A stretch of DNA of 64,000 nt, taken from positions 124,001-188,000 of the forward strand of contig NZ_JARNTW010000010.1 in the NCBI RefSeq assembly GCF_029433105.1, in the 5' to 3' direction. Made by a program: the position numbers and the translations under genes. Shown in pieces: positions 9,525 through 18,277 of the stretch. This DNA comes from Runella sp. MFBS21 (GTDB lineage: Bacteria; Bacteroidota; Bacteroidia; Cytophagales; Spirosomataceae). The notes beneath the pieces were generated by a model. It was not told the DNA's origin. It saw only the letters and a program-made list of their open reading frames with translations, and did not search any database. Within the stretch, counting starts at the first letter, position 1; each line of letters starts with the position of its first letter.

Positions 9525-9891
9525 CTTTGGTTAAGAAAGGTTTGAGAGAAGTTTTGGTAAACTCACTGAAACACTGGCGCCTTGCGTTTCAATGACAGTT
9601 CAAAGCACAATAAAATCCAATTAATAAAGAAAATATTGATATAGCTTTGGTCAAAAAGTATAGGTAAAGATTAGATAACCCAATAATAGGCAGTAGAAGG
9701 GGTAATTGAAGAGGTAGATTTTAAAAAATATACTGCGAAGGCTTCACTAAGCCAAATATTGTATGCCAACTACAAAGTAAAATAAGAGAAAAGGTAGATA
9801 AGTAGAGGAATAAATTACAAATAATGCGTCTATATTATTTTAGCAAAAGTATATTATATTAGCAAAAAAACGTGAAAAAGTTTAAAATTAA
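9525..9891. other. AT-rich intergenic region upstream of the porin
   Basis: No gene is seen here. The stretch is very AT-rich and separates the porin start (9524) from the terminator of the next minus-strand gene. A TACTTTTG element on the minus strand (9844-9851) matches the Bacteroidota -7 consensus TAnnTTTG, but no TTTG lies at the expected distance upstream of it, so the promoter of the porin operon is not located with confidence. Confidence 0.5.
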
Positions 9892-9914
9892 AGCCACACC
9901 CCTAGGGTGTGGCT
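9880..9914 (-). terminator. Intrinsic terminator of the InsA-like gene
   Basis: A perfect 10-bp stem (AGCCACACCC at 9892-9901 with its complement at 9905-9914, loop of 3) lies 27 bp after the stop of the minus-strand gene. On the minus strand it is followed by TTTAATTTT. This is a convincing rho-independent terminator. Confidence 0.8.
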
Positions 9915-9941
9915 CTCAGTAGGAAGGTAATTTTGACCTTT

Positions 9942-10364
9942 TCAATCTTTAAAACGCTCCCATTTAATCATCATAAATTTGTCCCCTAGCTCGGTCACAA
10001 TCATGCCCGTTCCTTCTAGGTTTTTACGGTCGGCATAAAACTCCGCCAATTCTTTATGACTCATCACTTTGTAAGTAGCATGATGTGTAATACGGTCTGG
10101 AATTTTGATTTGGTATTTTTTGACCCAATTCATCACTGATACGTGACTTACACCTAGTAATCTTTCTATTTCACGAAAACTTACCCCCTCAATATAGAGC
10201 TGTAAAGCTTTTATAACATAGTACGAACTGATACCTTTGCCAAGCTTATCGACGGTAAAGTTGTAGTCGCACTTTTTGCATCTAAATCTTTGGCGGTTTT
10301 TGATAATTCCGTTTCTGACAGTCTCTAAACTATCACATTTAGGGCATTTTAATGTAGCAGCCAT
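9942..10364 (-). CDS. Orphan InsA/IS1-like zinc-finger HTH protein
   Basis: 140 residues. The N-terminus has a zinc-ribbon pair, CPKCDS near residue 7 and CKKCDY near 29, in the context found in IS1 InsA and IS1595-type transposase N-termini. A helix-turn-helix follows (VSFREIERLLGVSHVSVMNWVKKY, about residues 60-83). The remaining 55 residues are unrelated to a transposase catalytic domain and no InsB reading frame or terminal inverted repeats flank the gene. It has its own terminator. It therefore looks like a stand-alone DNA-binding protein derived from, or sharing ancestry with, the IS1 repressor/transposase N-terminal part. Role unknown. Confidence 0.75.
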   Translation of the reverse strand: MAATLKCPKCDSLETVRNGIIKNRQRFRCKKCDYNFTVDKLGKGISSYYVIKALQLYIEGVSFREIERLLGVSHVSVMNWVKKYQIKIPDRITHHATYKVMSHKELAEFYADRKNLEGTGMIVTELGDKFMMIKWERFKD

Positions 10365-10547
10365 GGGAGGGAGAGGAATATGTTGATAAAGTATACTATA
10401 TTAATTTACCAAAACTAAAGGGAGAAGAGTTAAAAAAAAATGTTAGTAGTCAGTTTTGAGATTGATACGCTAAATTAAAATAGATATTTTCGGGATACCA
10501 AAATTTTAACTAATTTGGAAACCCATAAGGCAAATTTTAGATACCCT

Positions 10548-10955
10548 ATGATTACTTATCAGCTTGAAAATGACTTATCAGTACAAGATTTTAAATCCGT
10601 ATTGGTACGTTCTACTTTAGGAGAACGCCGTCCTATAGAAGATACAGAACGCCTTGCGATGATGCTACAAAATGCTAATTTGATTGTGACCGCTCGTGAC
10701 AATGGCGTCATTATCGGAGTCTCACGCGCTATTACGGATTTTGCTTTTTGTACTTATTTGTCTGATTTGGCCGTGGATACAGCGTATCAAAAAAGGGGAA
10801 TTGGTACAGAACTGATTCGTCAAACAAAATTAGCGGCACCTCTGGCCAAACTTATTTTACTTTCTGCACCCAAAGCAGTGGAATATTACCCCAAAATTGG
10901 TATGAAAAACCACCCACATTGCTATTATATCGATACAGTAGATGAACTGAAATGA
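10548..10955 (+). CDS. GNAT-family N-acetyltransferase
   Basis: 135 residues from ATG 10548 (MITYQLENDLS); an upstream in-frame TTG at 10515 was rejected because the added residues lie outside the fold. The acetyl-CoA-binding motif appears as LAVDTAYQKRGIGTELI (RGIGT being the Q/RxxGxG/A loop), preceded by the strand FCTYLSDLAV. The final third (YPKIGMKNHPHCYYI) is typical of small GNAT proteins that acetylate amines of small molecules. The stop overlaps the next gene start by 4 bp (ATGA), suggesting a two-gene operon. Substrate cannot be predicted. Confidence 0.85.
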   Translation: MITYQLENDLSVQDFKSVLVRSTLGERRPIEDTERLAMMLQNANLIVTARDNGVIIGVSRAITDFAFCTYLSDLAVDTAYQKRGIGTELIRQTKLAAPLAKLILLSAPKAVEYYPKIGMKNHPHCYYIDTVDELK

Positions 10956-10981
10956 GAGTACTAGGAATAAGACGGATTATT

Positions 10982-11491
10982 ATGAGAAAGGTAGTGGTAG
11001 GGCTTTTATTCACAACTATAGGGTATATTGTACAAGGGCAGAATACATTTATCCAACATTGTGTCGGAACTTGGAAAGGACAAATGCACATCTATCGGTA
11101 TGGTAGCTTGAAGGATAGTGTAGAGGTCAGACTCACCGTTGCGCCTATGTCGTCTTCTGGAGAATGGACTTGGAAAACCGAGTATCTATCCTCTAAAATG
11201 CCTATGGTAAAAGACTACCAATTAAAGACCAAAGACGCTTCCAAAGGTATCTATGTAATAGACGAAGGTGATGGTGTAGAGCTAATCAATTATTTGTTTG
11301 ACAATAAACTGTATTGTGTTTTTGAAACGCAAGGAATCACTCTTACTTCTACCTATGAATTACGAGGAGAAGAGTTGGTTTTTGAAGTAACTTCAGGTAA
11401 AAAACAAGCTACAAAAGTCGAAGTGACAAATTTTTCGGTCGAAAATCTTCAAAAAGTAGTATTAAAGAGAATGATTAGCCATTCAAAATAA
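10982..11491 (+). CDS. Secreted conserved hypothetical protein
   Basis: 169 residues from ATG 10982 (MRKVVVGLLFTTIGYIVQGQ, a signal peptide). An ATG at 10952, which overlaps the GNAT stop by 4 bp, would put ten charged residues before the signal and may be the translated start by coupling. The mature part is a beta-rich domain (CVGTWKGQMHIY, GEWTWKTEYLSS, STYELRGEELVFEV) of the lipocalin-like type seen in many Bacteroidota envelope proteins. No family is named. Followed by a terminator. Confidence 0.7.
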   Translation: MRKVVVGLLFTTIGYIVQGQNTFIQHCVGTWKGQMHIYRYGSLKDSVEVRLTVAPMSSSGEWTWKTEYLSSKMPMVKDYQLKTKDASKGIYVIDEGDGVELINYLFDNKLYCVFETQGITLTSTYELRGEELVFEVTSGKKQATKVEVTNFSVENLQKVVLKRMISHSK

Positions 11492-11520
11492 AAGCGGACC
11501 ATAAAGGCCCGCTTTGTATA
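11491..11520. terminator. Terminator hairpin between convergent genes
   Basis: A stem of AAAGCGGACC against GGCCCGCTTT (11491-11500 and 11506-11515) with one mismatch and a 5-base loop lies directly at the end of the secreted-protein gene and 20 bp before the end of the convergent accC. It can serve both strands. Confidence 0.65.
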
Positions 11521-11535
11521 AAGGTTAGAGGAGTG

Positions 11536-12879
11536 TTATAATCCACTAAAGTCGAAAGTTTCGAGGTATTTAGTTGTAAAATTTCCCGACTGGAAACCTG
11601 GGTCATCCATGAGACGAATATGAAAGGGAATCGTAGTTTTGATACCTTCAATCACAAACTCTTGTAAAGCTCGCTTCATACGGGTCATTACTTCGGCGCG
11701 CGATTGACCGCTTACAATTACCTTGGCAATCATAGAGTCATAATTGGGGGGAATGGTATAGCCGGCATACACGTGGCTATCAATTCTGACCCCGTGTCCA
11801 CCTGGGAAATGTAGCTGTGTAATTTTTCCAGGGCTCGGACGGAAGCCATTGGCGGGGTCTTCGGCATTGATACGACACTCCATTGCGTACAGTTGAGGCG
11901 TATAATTTTGTCCCGAAATAGGCTGCCCTGCGGCTACTTTGATTTGCTCTTTGATAAGGTCAAAGTTCGTAACTTCTTCCGTAATAGGGTGCTCTACTTG
12001 AATACGCGTGTTCATTTCCATGAAATAAAACTCGCCATATTTATCAACCAAAAACTCTATAGTTCCTGCACCTTCATAGCCGATTGCGGCCGCGCCTTTG
12101 ATAGCGGCTTGTCCCATTCGCTCACGAAGCTCAGGCGAGACAATAGGAGAGGGAGTTTCTTCTACCAATTTTTGGTGACGACGTTGGATAGAGCAGTCAC
12201 GTTCAGATAAATGGCAAACACGTCCAAATTGGTCGCCCACCACCTGAATTTCGATGTGGCGTGGTTCTTCCACAAATTTCTCAAGATAGAGACCGTCGTT
12301 GCCAAATGCCGCCCCTGATTCCATTTTGGCATCATCCCATGCTTTTTGAAACTCACTTTCATTTTTGATAATGCGCATTCCTCGTCCACCACCACCTGCG
12401 GTAGCTTTGACAATAACGGGATAGCCGATTTCTTTGGCGAGTATTTTTCCTTCTTCTACCGATTCAAGTAGTCCTTCTGAACCAGGAATGACAGGTACTC
12501 CTGCTGCTTTCATGGTTGCTTTGGCAGTAGCCTTATCGCCCATGTAGTTGATTTGTTCAGCAGTGGCTCCGATAAATTTAATTCCATACTCTGCACAAAT
12601 TCGTGAGAATTCGGCATTTTCGGACAAAAAACCATAGCCAGGGTGAATGGCATCGGCATTGGTAATTTCGGCAGCAGAGATGATATTAGGGATACTAAGA
12701 TAAGACTGACGACTTGTAGGAGGGCCTATGCAAACTGCTTCATCGGCAAAGCGTACATGAAGGCTGTCGCGGTCGGCGGTCGAATATACGGCTACGGTAT
12801 TGATGCCCATTTCGCGGCATGTACGAATAACCCGCAACGCAATTTCGCCTCGATTGGCAATAAGTATCTTTTTAAACAT
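11536..12879 (-). CDS. accC: Acetyl-CoA carboxylase, biotin carboxylase subunit
   Basis: Carboxylates the biotin of AccB using ATP and bicarbonate, the first half of malonyl-CoA synthesis. 447 residues, the normal length. The N-terminal preATP-grasp domain opens with [20 protein letters not shown]. The glycine-rich ATP loop is [12 protein letters not shown] near residue 159, the catalytic region has [10 protein letters not shown] and [12 protein letters not shown], and [16 protein letters not shown] carries metal-binding Glu and Asn plus the catalytic Arg. It follows accB, separated by 87 bp, in the conserved Bacteroidota order. Confidence 0.97.
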   Translation of the reverse strand: MFKKILIANRGEIALRVIRTCREMGINTVAVYSTADRDSLHVRFADEAVCIGPPTSRQSYLSIPNIISAAEITNADAIHPGYGFLSENAEFSRICAEYGIKFIGATAEQINYMGDKATAKATMKAAGVPVIPGSEGLLESVEEGKILAKEIGYPVIVKATAGGGGRGMRIIKNESEFQKAWDDAKMESGAAFGNDGLYLEKFVEEPRHIEIQVVGDQFGRVCHLSERDCSIQRRHQKLVEETPSPIVSPELRERMGQAAIKGAAAIGYEGAGTIEFLVDKYGEFYFMEMNTRIQVEHPITEEVTNFDLIKEQIKVAAGQPISGQNYTPQLYAMECRINAEDPANGFRPSPGKITQLHFPGGHGVRIDSHVYAGYTIPPNYDSMIAKVIVSGQSRAEVMTRMKRALQEFVIEGIKTTIPFHIRLMDDPGFQSGNFTTKYLETFDFSGL

Positions 12880-12966
12880 AGTTTTTGAGAATTTGAAAAT
12901 TTGAGAATTTTTTCATTTGGGAATAACTACTTATGGTATTTCCAAAATTGACTCATTTTCAAATTG

Positions 12967-13449
12967 TTATGCAGGTTCTACCAAGAAAAGTGGCTGGTCG
13001 TATTCAACGGGAGTTGCATTTTCAACAAGCACTTTTACGATGCGTCCTGAGATTTCGGACTCAATCTCATTGAAGAGTTTCATTGCTTCCACAATACATA
13101 CTACTTTGCCTGAAGAGATTTCGTCGCCGATTTCTACAAATGAAGCCTTATCGGGGCCGGCAGAGCGGTAGAATGTTCCAATCATGGGAGATTTAATCGT
13201 GAGGTACTTAGACTCATCAGCTTTAAGCGCAGGAGCCGCAGCGGGTGATGGCGCTGCCGCAGGAGTAGCTACGGGGGCTGCAGCTACAGGAGCCGCTGTA
13301 GCTACTGGAACCGGTGCTGGAGTGACGTAGGTAGTGGTTGTATTATTGCGTTTTACGCTTACTTTCAATTCGCCAGTTTCGATATTGACCTCATCTAGGC
13401 CAGAGTTTGCGATAAAGTCGAGGAGCTTTTGGATGTCTTTGATTTCCAT
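12967..13449 (-). CDS. accB: Acetyl-CoA carboxylase biotin carboxyl carrier protein
   Basis: 160 residues. The N-terminal part (MEIKDIQKLLDFIANSGLDEVNIE) is the usual AccB dimerisation segment. A linker of Ala, Pro and Val from about residue 45 to 75 follows, and the C-terminal biotinyl domain contains EAMKLFNEI, whose Lys carries biotin. It works with AccC directly downstream; the carboxyltransferase genes are not in this window. efp lies 80 bp upstream on the same strand. Confidence 0.97.
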   Translation of the reverse strand: MEIKDIQKLLDFIANSGLDEVNIETGELKVSVKRNNTTTTYVTPAPVPVATAAPVAAAPVATPAAAPSPAAAPALKADESKYLTIKSPMIGTFYRSAGPDKASFVEIGDEISSGKVVCIVEAMKLFNEIESEISGRIVKVLVENATPVEYDQPLFLVEPA

Positions 13450-13529
13450 TTTTTTAGGGGTTAGTGTTCAGAGGTTAGTTCTTTTATAAATACATAACTA
13501 GCAACTACTTACTAACTATATTATAAAAA

Positions 13530-14093
13530 TTATTTGACGCGCTCTACATAATCGTAGGTGCGGGTATCAATACGAAGCTTGTCGCCTTGCTCGATAAACA
13601 TTGGTACCATGATTCGAGCACCCGTCTCTACCTCTACGGCTTTGCGGGGGTTATTGGCGGTATCTCCTTTGATACCTGGTTCAGCATAGGTTACTTCTAA
13701 TTCTACAAAAGGAGGGAGCTCACAAGTGAGGGGTGTTTCATTTTCGGTGTTGAGCAGAATTTCCACTAGTTGACCTTCTTTCATCAAATCTGCATTACCA
13801 ACGAGTTTTTCTGAAATAGAAACTTGGTCAAAAGTCTCATTGTCCATAAAGTTGAAACCAGCTTCATCTTTGTACAAAAACTGAAACTCACGACGCTCTA
13901 CCCGTACAGGGTAAATAGTAGCCCCTGAGTTGAAAGTATTGTCTAGTACTTTACCACTAGTAAGACTTTTGATTTTTGTACGTACAAAAGCGGCGCCTTT
14001 GCCTGGTTTTACGTGTTGAAATTCAATAACTTGGAATAAATCGTTGTTGAAGTTAATAACTAATCCGTTACGGATGTCTGCAGTTGTTGCCAT
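13530..14093 (-). CDS. efp: Translation elongation factor P
   Basis: 187 residues with three beta-barrel domains, the standard EF-P length. It relieves ribosome stalling at polyproline stretches. The tip loop KPGKGAAFVRTK near residue 30 holds the Lys equivalent to E. coli K34, which in some bacteria is beta-lysylated. The C-terminal signature is present as IDTRTYDYVERVK. It lies between fabH and accB in the lipid/translation cluster. No EpmA/EpmB genes are in the window, so whether the Lys is modified is open. Confidence 0.97.
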   Translation of the reverse strand: MATTADIRNGLVINFNNDLFQVIEFQHVKPGKGAAFVRTKIKSLTSGKVLDNTFNSGATIYPVRVERREFQFLYKDEAGFNFMDNETFDQVSISEKLVGNADLMKEGQLVEILLNTENETPLTCELPPFVELEVTYAEPGIKGDTANNPRKAVEVETGARIMVPMFIEQGDKLRIDTRTYDYVERVK

Positions 14094-14251
14094 ATGATAT
14101 GGTATATTAGCGATTAGAAAAAATCCGCGTTAGCGGTGATTGTTGTGGCAAGCCACTTTTAAAATCGTTATATCAATATATTGAGGTTAATCATTGTGTT
14201 GAGAAAGCAGCTATTAGGGTGTTTCCACTAGGAGATTGACGTTAGTATAAT

Positions 14252-15241
14252 CTAATATCCCCATTTTACATAGATTGCTCCCCATGTAAAACCACCTCCA
14301 AAAGCTGCTAATATGAGATTGTCTCCTTTTTTGAGCTGCGATTCATAATCCCACAAGCATAGAGGTATCGTAGCAGCAGTAGTGTTGCCGTATTTTTGGA
14401 TGTTGAGCATTACTTTATCCATTCCTACTTTCATCCGATTGGCGGTGGCAGAGATAATGCGCTTATTGGCTTGGTGAGGCACAAGCCAAGCTACGTCTTC
14501 GCCTGTTAAGTGGTTTTTTTCCATGATTTCGGCTGCCACGTCGGCCATATTCGTAACCGCAAACTTAAATACAGATGGGCCGTCTTGATAAGCATAATGC
14601 CAGCGTTTATCGACCGTTTCGTGAGTGGGTGGATAGCGACTACCCCCGGCCTTTTGGTGTAAAAATGGCTGCCCAGCTCCGTCAGATTTGATGATACTGT
14701 CTAGTACACCAAAGCCTTCGGTATTGGGTTCGAGCAATACCGCTCCTGCGCCATCCCCAAACAAGACGCAAGTAGTACGGTCAGTATAATCTACAATCGC
14801 CGACATTTTGTCGGCACCTACCACAATCACTTTTTTGTATTTACCTGTTTCGATAAACTGAGAGCCTACCGTAAGCGCATACACAAACCCTGAGCAAGCT
14901 GCTTGGATGTCAAAACTTCCAATAGCCTTGATGCCTGCCATATCACAAATCAGATTGGCTGTACTTGGAAAAACATAATCTGGGGTAGTAGTAGCACAAA
15001 TGAGCAAATCAATCTCTTCGGGGGAAGTTTTTGTTTTAGCTAAAAGCCCTTTGACGGCTTCTACTGCCATATGGGAGGTTCCGAGACCTTCTCCTTTGAG
15101 AATGCGACGCTCTTTGATACCTGTACGGCTCACAATCCATTCGTCATTGGTGTCAACCATTTTCTCCAATTCTGCATTGGTCAAAATATAGTCGGGAACG
15201 TATCCCTGTATCCCCGTGATAGCCGCTCGAATTTGACTCAT
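14252..15241 (-). CDS. fabH: Beta-ketoacyl-ACP synthase III
   Basis: Condenses acetyl-CoA (or a branched starter) with malonyl-ACP to start fatty acid synthesis. 329 residues from ATG 15241 ([18 protein letters not shown]) with AGGT upstream; a TTG-initiated extension to 15310 was rejected. The active-site Cys is in [11 protein letters not shown] near residue 113, the His in [11 protein letters not shown] near 250 and the Asn in [10 protein letters not shown] near 280. The gene is followed at 158 bp by efp and preceded at 93 bp by plsX. Confidence 0.96.
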   Translation of the reverse strand: MSQIRAAITGIQGYVPDYILTNAELEKMVDTNDEWIVSRTGIKERRILKGEGLGTSHMAVEAVKGLLAKTKTSPEEIDLLICATTTPDYVFPSTANLICDMAGIKAIGSFDIQAACSGFVYALTVGSQFIETGKYKKVIVVGADKMSAIVDYTDRTTCVLFGDGAGAVLLEPNTEGFGVLDSIIKSDGAGQPFLHQKAGGSRYPPTHETVDKRWHYAYQDGPSVFKFAVTNMADVAAEIMEKNHLTGEDVAWLVPHQANKRIISATANRMKVGMDKVMLNIQKYGNTTAATIPLCLWDYESQLKKGDNLILAAFGGGFTWGAIYVKWGY

Positions 15242-15334
15242 TTTTACCTCGTAAAAGTTATTAGGTTTGAATATAGCCGCTGGAAGTAGAACCAACGGGC
15301 GGTGCTGCAAAGCACCGCATTAACTATTAAAGGT

Positions 15335-16273
15335 TTAACTAAGGGCTTTGGCAATCTGCACATAGGCTTGAGTTTCGACCTGTTTGCGTGCCCAAGTAAT
15401 CATATTTTTTATAGCAATAGCCGATGAGATTCCGTGAGCGATCATGACATTGCCATTCACACCAATGATAGAACTTCCTCCTACGGCTTCGTAGTTCATT
15501 TTATCGATATACTCGTCTTGTATTCCTCTTTCTTTGGCAACGGTATAAAACGATTCGGCTAGTTTGAAGAGGGCATTGCCCGTAAAACCGTCGGTGACGA
15601 TTACATCGGCTTTGTCATCAAAAAAATCGCTTCCTTCCATGTTTCCTATAAAGTTAATACGAGTATTGTCTTTGAGAAGTTGATGAGCTGCTTGAGCCAC
15701 CACCGACCCCTTTTGCTCTTCTTCGCCGATATTCATCAATGCTACTCGTGGGCGCTCAATATTGAAAGTGTGTTGGGCAAAGATAGATCCAATCACCCCA
15801 AATTGCTCTAAGACCTCGGGTTTGCAGTCTGCATTTGCACCGATATCAAGCATTACGGCGTGGCCGCCTTTCTTCTGCGGTACAAATCCCACTATAGCGG
15901 GGCGTATGATACCTTCAATAGCTTTGATACTAAACAGCGCACCCACGTGCATAGCACCCGTATTGCCGGCGCCACAAAAAATGTCTATTTGCTTCTCTTT
16001 TAGTAATTTAAATCCAATCGAAATACTCGAATGAGGCTTTTGAGATAAAGCTTTGGTGGGGTGCTCGCCCATTTCGACTACTTCATCGGCATGGACGATT
16101 TCGATTTGAGTGCCTTGATAACCGTATTTTTTGAGCAAATCATGAATGATATCCTGTTTACCTATAAGCACAATATGGGCGTTGGGCGGTAGTCCCGGAG
16201 TTGCCATCACAACGCCTTCTACGATAGCCTCGGGGGCAAAATCTCCCCCCATTGCGTCTATTCCTATTTTCAT
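15335..16273 (-). CDS. plsX: Phosphate acyltransferase PlsX
   Basis: Makes acyl-phosphate from acyl-ACP for the PlsX/PlsY route of phospholipid synthesis. 312 residues with the N-terminal MKIGIDAMGGDFAPEAIVEG motif, and FCGAGNTGAMHVGALF and VIVTDGFTGNALFKL further on, all hallmarks of PlsX. It is placed between rpmF and fabH, the classical bacterial arrangement linking ribosome protein L32 with lipid synthesis. Confidence 0.97.
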   Translation of the reverse strand: MKIGIDAMGGDFAPEAIVEGVVMATPGLPPNAHIVLIGKQDIIHDLLKKYGYQGTQIEIVHADEVVEMGEHPTKALSQKPHSSISIGFKLLKEKQIDIFCGAGNTGAMHVGALFSIKAIEGIIRPAIVGFVPQKKGGHAVMLDIGANADCKPEVLEQFGVIGSIFAQHTFNIERPRVALMNIGEEEQKGSVVAQAAHQLLKDNTRINFIGNMEGSDFFDDKADVIVTDGFTGNALFKLAESFYTVAKERGIQDEYIDKMNYEAVGGSSIIGVNGNVMIAHGISSAIAIKNMITWARKQVETQAYVQIAKALS

Positions 16274-16422
16274 TATTGTTTAGAGATATTGAGTATCAAG
16301 AGGTCTCAAGGGTTTTTGAACTAGGCTGTAAAAATAGCAGATATGTAATACTAAAAAAGCATTTTATTACAACTTTCTATATGAGTTGTAACAAAATGCT
16401 TTCACATACAGGGCGTTATGGA

Positions 16423-16614
16423 TTAGGCCTGTTTATAGCCTTCGATTATTACTTTACCCTTGTAAACTAGATTCCCTTCAAAAACGTGTGCGCGGTGCAT
16501 CAAGTGTACTTCACCCGTTGAAGGGTCAGTAGAAAGCGCTTTGCCTTGGATTGCATCGTGTGTACGGCGTTTATCGCGGCGGGTGCTTGAGTGTCTGCGT
16601 TTGGGATGTGCCAT
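16423..16614 (-). CDS. rpmF: 50S ribosomal protein L32
   Basis: 63 residues opening MAHPKRRHSSTRRDKRRTHD, the basic N-terminal tail that threads into the ribosome. The zinc-binding Cys pairs found in many L32 proteins are absent: the segment reads LSTDPSTGEVHLMHRAH, so this is a zinc-independent (C-minus) form. It follows the YceD gene and precedes plsX by 149 bp. Confidence 0.97.
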   Translation of the reverse strand: MAHPKRRHSSTRRDKRRTHDAIQGKALSTDPSTGEVHLMHRAHVFEGNLVYKGKVIIEGYKQA

Positions 16615-16716
16615 TGCCTTATGTTGCTAATAATTGTTTATGTTCGTGATTTATAAAAATGAATTTTAGGCAGTTGAGATATAGAGTGTATATCGTATTA
16701 CCTAAAATCTTGGATA

Positions 16717-17274
16717 TTATTGTTTTCCTTTTAGTTTTTGTAAAGCTTCCCACCGAGGATCTACTTCTTCGGACTCGGTATTGTCTGAGTCAGTATCTTC
16801 ATCTTGCGACTGATATATCAATATACCCTCCTCATCTTCTTCGTACTCATCTTCGGTTTCTTCATTCCGAAAACGAGGATGAAGCTTTTTCATAGGTAAA
16901 GCTAATGCGATATAATCAAAAATATAATGAGCTATATTGATACGAACAGTTTCATGGCGAATGAGTTCGATTTCGTCGCCCAACTCTTCATCATGATCAC
17001 TATATTTTAAGATTAATCTCTCTTTGAGGTCGATAGATTCATCAAAATCTTCTAAACTACGGTCGCAGACCAAACCTACTACACCTTGAATATGAAAATT
17101 CAAGATGAGCATTGTTGCTGATTTGTCGAGGGTTAAGTGGGTTTTGAAATGACCACTTGAGATTAAATCTTGCTCTAACTCCTCAAAAAACTCGCTCTCT
17201 GATTCAAAATCATAGACGTATTGCTTGTCTTTTAAGCCGTAAATGTCTATGTCGTACTGTGTTAACGCTTTCAC
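16717..17274 (-). CDS. YceD family (DUF177) protein
   Basis: Conserved protein encoded before rpmF in most bacteria; in plants and bacteria the family has been tied to 23S rRNA accumulation. The start is uncertain because no ATG is available: GTG 17274 gives KALTQYDIDIYGLKDKQ, which matches the way Bacteroidota homologues begin (185 residues), while TTG 17325 would add 17 residues. The central VCDRSLEDFDESID and the acidic C-terminus (NEETEDEYEEDEEG) are visible. The C-terminal tail is strongly acidic from about residue 130. Confidence 0.85.
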   Translation of the reverse strand: MKALTQYDIDIYGLKDKQYVYDFESESEFFEELEQDLISSGHFKTHLTLDKSATMLILNFHIQGVVGLVCDRSLEDFDESIDLKERLILKYSDHDEELGDEIELIRHETVRINIAHYIFDYIALALPMKKLHPRFRNEETEDEYEEDEEGILIYQSQDEDTDSDNTESEEVDPRWEALQKLKGKQ

Positions 17275-17529
17275 TTCTCTATCAAAATGGGCTGCAAAGT
17301 TAGTAGTATTTCTTAAAATACGCAAGTTAAATTAGTTTCTTGTTGTCAATACATAGGCATTTGTGTTCTTAACTTTGGTATGGTAATTTCCTAATTACCG
17401 ATAAAATTAAAATTTGAGGGTTTTATCAAGAAAAAAATCCGTTTGTCCTCTTACATGTCACCCTGTCCCTTACTCCTTGCATCTTGCTTACGAAAATCAA
17501 TCTTAACTAAACAAAATCGTTTTACAGCC

Positions 17530-18213
17530 ATGAAAAGATTATTCACAGTACTCGCACTCGCTATTGCTTTCAACGTAGCCGCTCAAGATAGCGACTCTCA
17601 AGCTACTACCAAAGAAAACTCTAAAGTGTACTACACTCACGGAGGTAATGGTGCTGTTTTGTCGTTTGCGAAGGTTTCGCGCAATGGAGATGAAATCGGA
17701 ACTATCCCCCGTTTTACGTTATTTTTTAACATGGGAACCAATGCCAATATTGATTTAGGCAACAACTTTGGGCTTTTCGGCGGGCTTAACCTTACCAATA
17801 TTGGGATGATTACGGAAGAAGAAATCGTGGGAACTGTCAAAACTGACAAATTCAAACTTAAACAACGGGTGTATTCGGTTGGAATTCCGGTAGGCATCAA
17901 AATCGGTAATCTCCGCGAGTTTTATGTATATGGGGGCGCAGAAGCGGGGTTTGCTATCAATTTCAAACAAAAAACATTTATCAACGGTGAAAAAGTTGAT
18001 AAGTTTAATGAGTGGTTTAGCAATCGTACCAATCAATTCATGCCAGCAGTGTTTGCAGGATTCCAAGCCAAAAATGGATTTGGCCTTAAATTCCAGTATT
18101 ATCTCAACGATTTCTTGAACCCCTCCTTTTCGGAAGGAGGAAGCAGACCGTACGCAGGTACAGAATCCCAAATATTCTTTGTGACCTTGGGCTATAATTT
18201 TAGAAAAAAATAA
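17530..18213 (+). CDS. Outer-membrane beta-barrel protein (porin family)
   Basis: 227 residues from ATG 17530 (MKRLFTVLALAIAFNVAAQ, signal peptide with cleavage after AAQ). An earlier ATG at 17443 was rejected since it would bury the signal peptide. The mature protein shows alternating strands (FGLFGGLNLTNIGMI, FYVYGGAEAGFAI, FGLKFQYYLNDFL) and a terminal strand FVTLGYNFRKK, as in small eight-stranded OmpA/OmpX-like barrels. A TAACTTTG element at 17370-17377 matches the Bacteroidota -7 box. A strong terminator follows. Function unknown. Confidence 0.8.
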   Translation: MKRLFTVLALAIAFNVAAQDSDSQATTKENSKVYYTHGGNGAVLSFAKVSRNGDEIGTIPRFTLFFNMGTNANIDLGNNFGLFGGLNLTNIGMITEEEIVGTVKTDKFKLKQRVYSVGIPVGIKIGNLREFYVYGGAEAGFAINFKQKTFINGEKVDKFNEWFSNRTNQFMPAVFAGFQAKNGFGLKFQYYLNDFLNPSFSEGGSRPYAGTESQIFFVTLGYNFRKK

Positions 18214-18223
18214 AAAAGTGCAT

Positions 18224-18266
18224 ATACAAAAAGCCTCGTGAAGTTTATTCACGAGGCTTTTTGTAT
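18224..18266. terminator. Bidirectional terminator, 19-bp perfect stem
   Basis: The arms (18224-18242 and 18248-18266) are exact inverted copies containing AAAAAGCCTCGTGAA with a 5-base loop. The flanking A and T runs make it an intrinsic terminator on both strands, placed between the convergent barrel gene (stop 18213) and the sugar transporter (stop 18278). Confidence 0.92.
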
Positions 18267-18277
18267 AATCTAATCGC

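Noticed and set aside
9942-10364. Complete IS1-family element
   Set aside because: No InsB frame, no terminal inverted repeats, no target duplication visible, and a terminator right behind the gene.
17755-18252. Minus-strand open frame of 165 codons opposite the outer-membrane barrel
   Set aside because: It overlaps the barrel gene and runs through the terminator hairpin; no supporting motif.
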